The notes beneath the pieces are model-generated. The model had not been told where the DNA came from. It made no database searches and saw only the letters and a program-made list of their open reading frames with translations. Positions 7,477-14,716 of a stretch of 64,000 nucleotides of DNA are shown piece after piece (within the stretch, counting starts at the first letter, position 1; the number at the start of each line of letters is the position of its first letter). Position numbers and translations under genes: made by a program. Source of the DNA: an uncultured Paludibacter sp. Its GTDB lineage: Bacteria > Bacteroidota > Bacteroidia > Bacteroidales > Paludibacteraceae. The DNA is taken from assembly GCA_937927845.1 (NCBI GenBank), contig CALFXE010000200.1, forward strand, positions 115,844-179,843, read 5' to 3'.

Positions 7477-8514
7477 ATGGACAATCAGGATAACAGAATA
7501 GAGAGAGAACTCAGTCAATGGAAATTAAGAGAAGGAAGGCTTGAAAAGTTACTATCTTTCAGTCTATCTTCAAATAAGGCGCTTCTAAAGGAAAAGCTCA
7601 TTTTTTTTGACAGAATTACTACAAGATATGCAAGTACCCTTAATCCGGATGAACGCTTTGCATTAAGAGCTTTAAAACATGAAAGAAGAGATATTGAGAG
7701 AAGATTATACCCAAATCCTCTGCTACGTCTTTTACGTCGCCCTTTAAGGGAAAAAATTGTTGCTAATCAGGAGTCTCGTCAATTGGAAAACAATAGCCGC
7801 GAGTTACAACGAGAAATACAAAAAGCAGGCTTTGCCTACCTGACAAAAGATATTGAAAAGCAAATGAAGAGTGGTCAACCTCAATTTTCGGTGTCATCGT
7901 CACATTACATTAATGAAACAGAGAGCCTACAGCATCGGCTTTCTTTTGCTAAAGATTCAAGCGGAAACTATTGTTTTGAAGGATATAGCACTGCCCTGTA
8001 TAATGAAAAAAAAACTGAAGAGAGTAGGCAACAGTTTTTTAAAACTGAAAACGGACTAGAAATCAACTCGATTGAGAGCTACAACCTTTTGTCAGGAAGA
8101 GCTGTAGAGAAGGACGGCAAATGGTTACAATTAAATTTTAATGACCGTGACCCTCAGGGAAATTATCGAATGAAAGAATTTCATTCCGATTTTGGATATC
8201 AGCTTGACAAGGTATTAGACGGATTGCCGATTAAGGAGAAACAGGATTACGACTTGATTAGGAAGTTGAACGATAATTTGAAACAGGGAAATCGGGAGGT
8301 GGTGAGCTTTGTAAAGGATGGCAACTTGCATAAATTCTATTTAGAAGCCAATCCTCAATATAAATCGGTGACAATTTATGATGAACATTCAAAGAAGGTT
8401 ACTTTAAATGCTGCCCTCGGTAACAAAACCTCAGAAGGATTAAAAACTAGTCATAAACTCAATGAACAGCAAAAAGAAGGTGCTGTGAAGCGTAATGGTG
8501 TGAAGCTTTCCTAA
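7477..8514 (+). CDS. ICE accessory protein, paralogue of the preceding gene product
   Basis: 345 aa, soluble and highly charged. The N-terminal 150 residues are Arg/Glu/Leu-rich and predicted helical, possibly coiled coil. The segment at about residues 190-310 repeats the module of the upstream gene: SYNLLSGRAVEKD, WLQLNF, DFGYQLDKVL, PIKE and ANPQYK. The two genes therefore share a C-terminal domain but have unrelated N-termini, as if one binding module had been attached to two different heads. It is 31 bases downstream of its paralogue and 11 bases upstream of the winged-helix gene. Function unknown. Confidence 0.75.
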   Translation: MDNQDNRIERELSQWKLREGRLEKLLSFSLSSNKALLKEKLIFFDRITTRYASTLNPDERFALRALKHERRDIERRLYPNPLLRLLRRPLREKIVANQESRQLENNSRELQREIQKAGFAYLTKDIEKQMKSGQPQFSVSSSHYINETESLQHRLSFAKDSSGNYCFEGYSTALYNEKKTEESRQQFFKTENGLEINSIESYNLLSGRAVEKDGKWLQLNFNDRDPQGNYRMKEFHSDFGYQLDKVLDGLPIKEKQDYDLIRKLNDNLKQGNREVVSFVKDGNLHKFYLEANPQYKSVTIYDEHSKKVTLNAALGNKTSEGLKTSHKLNEQQKEGAVKRNGVKLS

Positions 8515-8525
8515 ATCGATGTACT

Positions 8526-8810
8526 ATGAATGAAGTTAAACATTTATCGGATTTCTTTTCTGCCATAGAAAATGATGGGAGGATCAGTATTACCCATATC
8601 GGGATTTATGCTGCATTATTGCAATACAGGAAGTTGAAGGATTTTGTAAACCCTATTCAGGTTTTTAGCCATGAGATAATGAGAATTGCGAAAATATCCG
8701 CACAGACTACCTATCATAAATGTGTGAAGGATTTAAATGAGTACGGGTATATTAATTATCAACCATCTTATAAGAATAACGTAGGTAGTAAAATTTATTT
8801 TAATGAATAG
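8526..8810 (+). CDS. Small winged-helix-type ICE protein (copy 1)
   Basis: 94 aa. The second half reads like a helix-turn-helix plus wing: a helix around EIMRIAKISAQTTYHKCVKDL followed by YGYINYQPSY. The product at 9200-9508 has the same motif series (TYHK, then GYI, YxPSY), so the two are paralogues. The fold and ICE-end position suggest a DNA-binding protein controlling transfer or excision; that is inference. A gap of 111 bases follows, before the next cassette member. Confidence 0.65.
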   Translation: MNEVKHLSDFFSAIENDGRISITHIGIYAALLQYRKLKDFVNPIQVFSHEIMRIAKISAQTTYHKCVKDLNEYGYINYQPSYKNNVGSKIYFNE

Positions 8811-8921
8811 CCAATGCATCTTTTAAAAGAGACTAAGGGAGTAAGGTGTTTTCCAGACTGGAGTCTGAAAATTAGCATAGTAGAAATATAGTAAACGGTC
8901 AAATATTGGAGGAGAAAGATT

Positions 8922-9203
8922 ATGGAGGGAGGATTAAACAAAGATGACCTAAGGCAATTTGGATTAATGCTTAGGAATGAGATTAGCGAAATGCTAACTA
9001 AACGGGAGGCTACTGATCGTCCAGACCTACATCCGGGATGGATAAAAAGTAGGAAAGTCAGGGCTATGCTTGATATGTCTGCCGGAACATTACAGAGCTT
9101 AAGAATATCTGGAAAAGTTAGGCATAAAAAGGTGCTGGGTTCCTACTACTATAGTGAAGAGGATTTGAAATCGCTATTCGCTGAAAATGAGAACCGCAGA
9201 TGA
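8922..9203 (+). CDS. Helix-turn-helix protein, excisionase-like
   Basis: 93 aa. The C-terminal half (WIKSRKVRAMLDMSAGTLQ, then RISGKVRHKKV and YYYSEEDLKSLF) is an HTH_17/MerR-type winged helix as found in recombination directionality factors of Bacteroidota mobile elements. The position close to the integrase supports a role in excision control or regulation of the element. Its stop overlaps the next start (ATGA at 9200-9203), so the two are translationally coupled. The leader contains GGAGGAGAAAG near 8908, an unusually strong Shine-Dalgarno-like stretch for this phylum. Confidence 0.75.
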   Translation: MEGGLNKDDLRQFGLMLRNEISEMLTKREATDRPDLHPGWIKSRKVRAMLDMSAGTLQSLRISGKVRHKKVLGSYYYSEEDLKSLFAENENRR

Positions 9204-9508
9204 CTTTTGAACTATTACAAGCTTATCTTCGGCTATTCGAAAAGGATAAAAAGCTTAATGTATGGCATCAGGCATTACTGAATGCGATCTTACATCTTGC
9301 ATGTCTACAAAAGCAAAAGAAAGTTATCAGGGTTAGCAGGCGACGACTTATGGCTTTTTCCCATATTTCAACTTTGCCGACCTATCATAAATACTTTAAG
9401 GAGCTTCAAGATATGGGCTACATCGCTTATAGACCTTCATATCATCCTGGCTACAAAAGTGAGATTGAACTATTGATAAGCCCTAAGATCAGCATAAAAA
9501 AGGTATAA
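9200..9508 (+). CDS. Small winged-helix-type ICE protein (copy 2)
   Basis: 102 aa, paralogue of the product at 8526-8810: both have a helix ending TYHK, then a GYIxYxPSY wing. The N-terminus differs. It overlaps the excisionase-like gene by four bases. The two paralogues thus flank a third DNA-binding protein, a small regulatory cassette at the integrase end of the ICE. No substrate or operator can be named from sequence. Transcription ends at the hairpin 9507-9549. Confidence 0.65.
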   Translation: MTFELLQAYLRLFEKDKKLNVWHQALLNAILHLACLQKQKKVIRVSRRRLMAFSHISTLPTYHKYFKELQDMGYIAYRPSYHPGYKSEIELLISPKISIKKV

Positions 9509-9549
9509 AATAAGCCCTCCCGTTTCAATAAAGCAGGAGGGCTTATTTT
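9507..9549. terminator. Bidirectional rho-independent terminator between ICE operon and integrase
   Basis: The arms AAAATAAGCCCTCC (9507-9520) and GGAGGGCTTATTTT (9536-9549) are perfectly complementary around a 15-base loop. There is a T run on the plus side and, by symmetry, on the minus side. It separates two convergent transcription units: the wHTH cassette (stop at 9508) and the integrase gene (stop at 9570). Confidence 0.9.
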
Positions 9550-9569
9550 TTAAGATTAGTCTTTAATAA

Positions 9570-10964
9570 TCAGCCCGTTCTTTCAAGTAACCTGTTGCGC
9601 AGAATCGACATTTGGGATTCGATATCCTTTAGTTCCGTAATATCGAAACTTGGAGAATTCTCGGCACCGGTAATTTTACCTTCTATTTCTGTCAGTTCCA
9701 TTTTCAGTCTTGCCAGCATTTGTATGGAATCTTCTTTGGGGTTTTCCAGAGCCGCCAGCTTTTGTTTAAGCTGCTTCATTTCAAGACCTATACTCAATTC
9801 CTCAGTAATCGCATATTCTTCGGTCTGGGATATATTGGCATGGCCTAGCATTTCTTTAACTATGTTAATAGGGACACCATTCTTTAGCGTTATGGTAGAG
9901 GCAAATGTTCGTCTGGCCTTATGTGTGTTTAATTGAAAATCAAAATCACATAAGGTTGCTATTTCTTTCAGATATTCATTGGTCTTTTGGTTTGACCTCA
10001 CCGGCAGAACTGAATTTCTTTGAAGGCATAACGGATCGTTTTCATATTTTTTCATTATCTCAATTGCCTTAGGTAATAATGGAATCTTGGTAGAAGCATC
10101 GGTCTTCTGACGGTTGGATATAATCCACCACTCTCCATCGATACCTCTTTGAATTTCGCTTTTTTGCAATTGATATACATCTATATAGGCAAGGCCTGTG
10201 TAGCATTGAAAAATAAAGATATCTCGGACGATAGTTAATCGTTCGGATGAAAAGGAGCGATTTTCTAATATATGCAACTGGTCGCTTGTAATTGGCTTTT
10301 TTGTCGGTTTAGTCCTCTTTTTCTTAAACTGTCTAAAAGGATCAGTACTAATAATTTCTTTGTCAATCGCCCTTATTATAATTTTTTTAAAATTCGAAAT
10401 GTATTTTAACGTACTGTTATTATTGCACTTCCTTTCAGTTCTCAGGTAAAAATCATAGTCCTTTATAAATTCAAAGTCCAGGTCTTTAAAATCCATATCA
10501 TCGACTTTATATTTGAACATCATAAAATCCTTGACATGGCTTAACGCAGTATTATATCTTGTTGCTGTTGCTATAGCAAATTCTCCAATTTTTGCCAAAG
10601 TTTCTATTTCCGTATTATGTTCTGCAAACTCCTGTAGAACTTTATTATGGCGATCTTCCTTGCCGTTTATACATGAAATAAGTTTTTCGGATGTAATTGC
10701 TTTTCCCATACTTAACAGTTCAGTTTTATATTGAACTATTTTTGACGTTAATAAGTCAAGAAATGAATTGAGTACCCGTGCATCTTCCTTATTTCCGATG
10801 GCTCTCTCTGTCTTTTGATCCCATCTTTTAATATCCCATTTCTGATTTGTGGAAGTGTCTTTCGGTCTGCCGTCTACTGTGATTCGGGCATATACCATTC
10901 TCATGTCATTTGGTTTTCTTGGTGTCTTCAGAAAGAAGGTCATCCCATAACTGCTCTCTAACAT
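9570..10964 (-). CDS. Tyrosine recombinase, IntDOT-like ICE integrase
   Basis: 464 aa with an N-terminal arm-binding region, a SAM-like core-binding domain (about residues 105-200) and a C-terminal catalytic domain. Visible catalytic elements are a Lys in RQKTDASTKIP, HKARRTF (H and R, about residue 348), GHANISQTEEYA with the second His and the nucleophile Tyr near residue 384. The first catalytic Arg, normally in TGLR, is Ala (CYTGLAYID, about residue 257); IntDOT of CTnDOT likewise lacks this Arg. A Leu/Glu-rich C-terminal tail follows. It integrates and excises the element, and faces a tRNA-Ser about 300 bases away. Confidence 0.92.
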   Translation of the reverse strand: MLESSYGMTFFLKTPRKPNDMRMVYARITVDGRPKDTSTNQKWDIKRWDQKTERAIGNKEDARVLNSFLDLLTSKIVQYKTELLSMGKAITSEKLISCINGKEDRHNKVLQEFAEHNTEIETLAKIGEFAIATATRYNTALSHVKDFMMFKYKVDDMDFKDLDFEFIKDYDFYLRTERKCNNNSTLKYISNFKKIIIRAIDKEIISTDPFRQFKKKRTKPTKKPITSDQLHILENRSFSSERLTIVRDIFIFQCYTGLAYIDVYQLQKSEIQRGIDGEWWIISNRQKTDASTKIPLLPKAIEIMKKYENDPLCLQRNSVLPVRSNQKTNEYLKEIATLCDFDFQLNTHKARRTFASTITLKNGVPINIVKEMLGHANISQTEEYAITEELSIGLEMKQLKQKLAALENPKEDSIQMLARLKMELTEIEGKITGAENSPSFDITELKDIESQMSILRNRLLERTG

Positions 10965-11067
10965 AATCTTTACTTTTTTAGGTTAATAAAATTCGGATTA
11001 TATTGCGCTAAAATCAAGATGTTAACGTGCTTTACCTGTTGATATACAAATAGTTAATGTGGTTTTT

Positions 11068-11111
11068 GTGGCACATTAGCTAATTTTTTTCCTGTGCCAC
11101 GATTGTGACAC
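11068..11111. repeat. Inverted and direct GTGnCAC repeats at the ICE end (candidate recombinase/Xis binding)
   Basis: GTGGCACA at 11068-11075 is the exact inverted repeat of TGTGCCAC at 11093-11100, 17 bases apart. A third related copy, TGTGACAC, lies at 11104-11111. They fall between the integrase start and the tRNA gene, where arm-type or accessory sites of the ICE end are expected. A nearby AAAATTTTGC (about 11133-11142) partly matches the GTAnnTTTGC core used by IntDOT, but only in 6 of 8 fixed positions. The exact attachment site cannot be fixed without the other end. Confidence 0.4.
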
Positions 11112-11162
11112 AAAACTTTTGGGTGTTTTTGAAAATTTTGCGTGTAGTAGTAAAAAACAAAA

Positions 11163-11191
11163 AAGTCTGCAATTATTAAAATTGCAGACTT
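11163..11191 (-). terminator. Rho-independent terminator of the tRNA-Ser gene
   Basis: AAGTCTGCAATT (11163-11174) and AATTGCAGACTT (11180-11191) form a perfect 12-bp stem with a 5-base loop. Read on the minus strand the stem is followed by a T-rich tract (complement of 11151-11162). It lies 67 bases beyond the tRNA 3' end in the transcription direction. Confidence 0.8.
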
Positions 11192-11257
11192 CATGCGGTT
11201 TTACAAGTTTTTTAGGAGCAAAAACAGTCTTAAGATTTTGACTTTTCAGCTACTTCG

Positions 11258-11342
11258 CGGAGAAAGAGGGATTCGAACCCCCGGACCTGTTACAGTCAAC
11301 AGTTTTCAAGACTGCCGCAATCGACCACTCTGCCATTTCTCC
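11258..11342 (-). tRNA. tRNA-Ser (anticodon UGA)
   Basis: An 85-base cloverleaf on the minus strand. The acceptor stem is GGAGAAA (11336-11342) with TTTCTCC (11259-11265) and discriminator G at 11258. The anticodon loop reads CTTGAAA, so anticodon TGA, and the T arm contains GGTTCGAATCC. A long variable arm is present, as in class II tRNA-Ser. CCA is not encoded. The 3' end faces the ICE integrase, a common arrangement, though the terminator at 11163-11191 lies between them. Confidence 0.96.
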
Positions 11343-11488
11343 AATACATCGCAACCATTTCCTGATTGCGGTTGCAAATATAGTGCGTTTTTCGGTTTTT
11401 ACAAGCCTTTTTTGCTTAAAACTATCGAAAAAACAAGTGGTTTGATATAACTTGCTTACAGTGATAGTTTTAGAAAGGTAAATAAAAA

Positions 11489-12625
11489 TTAAAAACCTAC
11501 GTATTCCGTGATTTCAAGTCCGTATCCGATCATTCCCACACGTTTTGTCTGCTCGGAATTGGATAATAAACGGATTTTACAGATATCCAAATCGTGCAAC
11601 ATTTGCGCTCCGATACCAAAATCTTTAGCGTCAATTTTAATTTCCGGTGCTTTATGTACACCCTGTGACTGCAGATTTTTAAGCTCCGACAAACGGTTTA
11701 GCAGGTCGGAGGACTGTATTTCCTGATTGATAAACAAAATAGCACCCTGTCCTTCTTCGTTAATACGTCGGAACATATCGTCAAGACGTTTGTCGGCATT
11801 ATTGGTCAGCGTACCTAAAATATCGTTGTTAACGTGTGTAGAGTTGATTCGGGTCAGTACCGGCTCACCGGCGCTCCAGCTTCCTTTTGTCAAAGCAATA
11901 TGCACCTGTTTGTTTGTGATTTGCAGGTAGGCTCTTAAACGGAAAGTCCCGAAACGGGTTTCGATTTCAAAATCCTCTTTTTTCTGGATCAGACTGTCGT
12001 GCTGCATTCTGTAGGCAACCAATGCCTCAATAGAAACGATTTTAAGGTCAAATCGTTTGGCTACTTCCATTAATTGCGGCAAACGGGCCATAGATCCGTC
12101 TTCGTTTAATATTTCAACCAGTATTCCGGCCGGTTTTAAGCCTGCCAGACGTGCTAAATCGATAGCAGCCTCTGTGTGTCCGGTTCTTCTCAATACACCG
12201 CCCTGTTTGGCACGTAAAGGGAAAATATGTCCCGGACGACCCAGGTCTTCCGGTTTGGTTTCGTCGTCTACTAAAGAAAGGATGGTTTTGGCTCTGTCAT
12301 GTACCGAAATACCGGTAGTACAGCCGTGTCCTTTTAAATCTACCGAAACGGTAAACTGTGTTTCGTGCAGTACGGTGTTGTTCGTAACCATCAGGTTAAG
12401 ATCCAGTTCCTTACATCTTGCTTCCGTTAGAGGAGCACAGATAAGGCCTCGTCCGTGAGTAGCCATGAAGTTGATCATTTCCGGAGTTACTTTTTCTGCC
12501 GCAGCAATAAAATCTCCTTCGTTTTCACGATCTTCATCGTCAACAACAATAATAATTTTACCTTGTCTTATATCTTCAATTGCTTCTTCTATAGTGTTGA
12601 GTTGTATGTGTTCGTTAGTTGCCAT
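11489..12625 (-). CDS. ribBA: RibBA-type: DHBP synthase with degenerate GTP cyclohydrolase II domain
   Basis: 378 aa from ATG 12625 (an in-frame extension to 12691 overlaps the upstream gene and looks non-coding). The N-terminal half has the full 3,4-dihydroxy-2-butanone-4-phosphate synthase signature: DDEDRENEGDF, HGRGLIC, HGCTTGISVHDRA and a segment with RTGHTEAAIDLARLAG. It makes the four-carbon unit for riboflavin from ribulose-5-phosphate. The C-terminal half aligns in length and layout with GTP cyclohydrolase II, but the three zinc-binding Cys are absent; INSTHVNNDILGTL stands where a metal site is expected. GCHII activity is therefore unlikely, and a separate RibA is predicted elsewhere. 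The gene is one base after the LptF/G-type permease gene. Confidence 0.92.
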   Translation of the reverse strand: MATNEHIQLNTIEEAIEDIRQGKIIIVVDDEDRENEGDFIAAAEKVTPEMINFMATHGRGLICAPLTEARCKELDLNLMVTNNTVLHETQFTVSVDLKGHGCTTGISVHDRAKTILSLVDDETKPEDLGRPGHIFPLRAKQGGVLRRTGHTEAAIDLARLAGLKPAGILVEILNEDGSMARLPQLMEVAKRFDLKIVSIEALVAYRMQHDSLIQKKEDFEIETRFGTFRLRAYLQITNKQVHIALTKGSWSAGEPVLTRINSTHVNNDILGTLTNNADKRLDDMFRRINEEGQGAILFINQEIQSSDLLNRLSELKNLQSQGVHKAPEIKIDAKDFGIGAQMLHDLDICKIRLLSNSEQTKRVGMIGYGLEITEYVGF

Positions 12626-12626
12626 T

Positions 12627-14063
12627 TTAGTTGTTATTATTTTTAAATATTTTTTCTGCAAGTTTCTGGAACGGAACGGTAATCCAGTCAAAATTAATCA
12701 TCACGCCAATATCGTTGGTTGCCCGGTAGGTCAGGAATATTGCCAGTGGCGTTAAAACCATCGAAGCCATCCAGGTTCCCAGGAAAGGAGGGATCCCGTT
12801 TTCCTGTGCTACTTTCTTTCCGAAAGTATTAATGAAGTGGTAGATAATGAAAATCAGTACCGCAAATACAATGGGCAGTCCCAAGCCTCCTTTACGGATA
12901 ATGGCTCCCAGCGGTGCCCCGATAAAGAACATCAGCAGACAGGAGAATGCCACTACAAATTTTTCATGCAATACGATCCAGTGTACGTTGATGTTTTTTT
13001 GTTTTTCCAGCAGGTCATTACTGTTACTGTCTATAGAGTAGATCAGGCTGGTTACGTTATTTTTTGAAATTTCCAGTACTTTATATTGTAAATCCAGAGG
13101 CAGCAGCGCCATCATGTCTTTGGTTTTGTTGGATGCTGTATTGGAACCGGAGAATTTGGGTTTCAATGCAAAATCAGTGCCCTGAACAATATTGTCGGCA
13201 AAGGATAATTTATCTTTTTTAATATTCGATTCTAAGGAGTCAATGGTAAAATTCAGCTCATTTACCGTAAGCATGGTATTGGTATTCGTGATCTTTTCAT
13301 CTTCATCAACAGGGTTTAAGGCTGTTAAATCGATATTGACACGGTATTTTTTAAAGGCTGCTTTGGCAAACGGTTCCCGTTTCCGGTCTTCATAATTTTT
13401 TGGCATCACATCTTCGTAGTAATAGCCGTCAATTAAATCCAGTTTTAAAATATTGGAATTGGCATCGTTAATTAAAACGCCTCTTTTGGCTTTAATAACC
13501 GATTTATTCCCGGTTCCCAGGTTTGATTTCTCGTGCATGGTAACACCTTGCAGCTGTTCGCCTTTTTCACCGGATTTCTTATCGACTTTAATGGAGAAAT
13601 TCCCGATCTTGTTAAAAAGACCTTCCGCAATGGCCATGGCCGGTTTGGTATGGAAAATCTCTTTACGAAGGTTTACAAAATTATATTCTGCTTTCGGAAT
13701 AACATTATTGGCAAAAAAGAAAGAAACAAAGCTTAAAATCACGATAAAAATATTCAGACTCTGCATCGCTCTTTTCAACGATATCCCGGAAGATTTCATC
13801 GCTGCAAATTCATAATTCTCCGAAAAACTTCCAAAAGTCATGATCGAAGCAAGCAGGATGGAAAGCGGTAAAACGAGCGGAATCATTTTTGGCGAGTAGA
13901 AGAGTAGGAACTGGAATACCAGCCAGGCGTCCAGATCTTTACCGGCTAATTCAGCAATGAACAGCCAGATTCCCTGCAAAATAAATATAAAAAAAAGGAT
14001 TACAAATACCGTAGCAAATGTAATCAGGAAGCTTTTAAGAATGTAACGGTCTAATATTTTCAC
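12627..14063 (-). CDS. LptF/LptG family permease (LPS export)
   Basis: 478 aa with the YjgP/YjgQ layout: three N-terminal membrane helices within about residues 10-125, a long periplasmic beta-jellyroll region, and three C-terminal helices (about residues 370-460). The family forms the membrane part of the LptB2FG ABC transporter that extracts lipopolysaccharide from the inner membrane. The paralogous partner is not next to it, as is usual in Bacteroidota. It lies between lolA-like and ribBA genes with tight spacing, so all are likely one minus-strand operon starting at ftsK. Confidence 0.9.
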   Translation of the reverse strand: MKILDRYILKSFLITFATVFVILFFIFILQGIWLFIAELAGKDLDAWLVFQFLLFYSPKMIPLVLPLSILLASIMTFGSFSENYEFAAMKSSGISLKRAMQSLNIFIVILSFVSFFFANNVIPKAEYNFVNLRKEIFHTKPAMAIAEGLFNKIGNFSIKVDKKSGEKGEQLQGVTMHEKSNLGTGNKSVIKAKRGVLINDANSNILKLDLIDGYYYEDVMPKNYEDRKREPFAKAAFKKYRVNIDLTALNPVDEDEKITNTNTMLTVNELNFTIDSLESNIKKDKLSFADNIVQGTDFALKPKFSGSNTASNKTKDMMALLPLDLQYKVLEISKNNVTSLIYSIDSNSNDLLEKQKNINVHWIVLHEKFVVAFSCLLMFFIGAPLGAIIRKGGLGLPIVFAVLIFIIYHFINTFGKKVAQENGIPPFLGTWMASMVLTPLAIFLTYRATNDIGVMINFDWITVPFQKLAEKIFKNNNN

Positions 14064-14070
14064 CCGATAA

Positions 14071-14715
14071 TTAATCTAATTTATTGATGTAGTAATTAGG
14101 ATATTTACTTTCGGTAAAGGTAAAATGATTTTTCGAAATAGGCTGATTCGTTTTAAAAGAATTAACAGTCAAAGTGGTTTTTGTACCGTCTTTCGCGATT
14201 TCGATCTTATTGTAGATGTGTTTTGTCTGAGTATCAATACCTAAGTAAATTTCTTTGGTTTTATCTTTGGCGCTAAGCGGCGTAAGTTTGATGTATTGTA
14301 TCTTACGGCCTCTGATGTTTAGCAATTTGTCCCAGGCATATTTGTAGCCGGAATTGAAGAAGGTCAGTATTTTAGACGGCGTAATGGAATTTTCATCATT
14401 CTCGTCATATTTGGATACGGTAATTTCTTCGTCTTCAGGGATAATCGTATAGTTTTTCTTTCCGTCAAACATTTTGGTAACGCCCATAAAGTTCAGTACG
14501 AATAAATTGCCTTTAAGGGTCACGTTTCCTTTACTGTCCTGATCCTGGTTTTGTTTGGTGTTTTGAAGCGTAAAGCGGAAATCAATAACAATATTGTCAT
14601 AGCTTTTCGCTTTGGTATAAACTTCATCCAACAGGTCTTTTGCCTTTTTGGCTTCCTGTGCCTGTAGGGTTAAACCAAAGAATAGTAAGGTGATAAACTG
14701 AAAAAAAGTACGCAT
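14071..14715 (-). CDS. lolA: LolA-like outer-membrane lipoprotein carrier
   Basis: About 214 aa with a signal peptide ending in LQAQ, then a beta-rich, mainly hydrophilic domain of LolA type (DLLDEVYTKAKSYDNI at the start of the mature part, typical of Bacteroidota LolA). It carries lipoproteins across the periplasm to the outer membrane. The longer frame to 14802 overlaps ftsK and lacks a signal peptide at its start; ATG 14715 directly follows the ftsK stop and gives a clean signal sequence, so I chose it. Its neighbour LptF/G also serves envelope biogenesis. Confidence 0.88.
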   Translation of the reverse strand: MRTFFQFITLLFFGLTLQAQEAKKAKDLLDEVYTKAKSYDNIVIDFRFTLQNTKQNQDQDSKGNVTLKGNLFVLNFMGVTKMFDGKKNYTIIPEDEEITVSKYDENDENSITPSKILTFFNSGYKYAWDKLLNIRGRKIQYIKLTPLSAKDKTKEIYLGIDTQTKHIYNKIEIAKDGTKTTLTVNSFKTNQPISKNHFTFTESKYPNYYINKLD

Positions 14716-14716
14716 T

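Noticed and set aside
11193..11450. 85-codon plus-strand frame over the tRNA region (GERGIRTPGP...)
   Set aside because: It is the antisense of tRNA-Ser, a well-known spurious ORF type; no leader and no family.
12626..12691. N-terminal extension of the RibBA frame
   Set aside because: It overlaps the permease gene end and starts without a suitable leader; the ATG at 12625 fits the family length.
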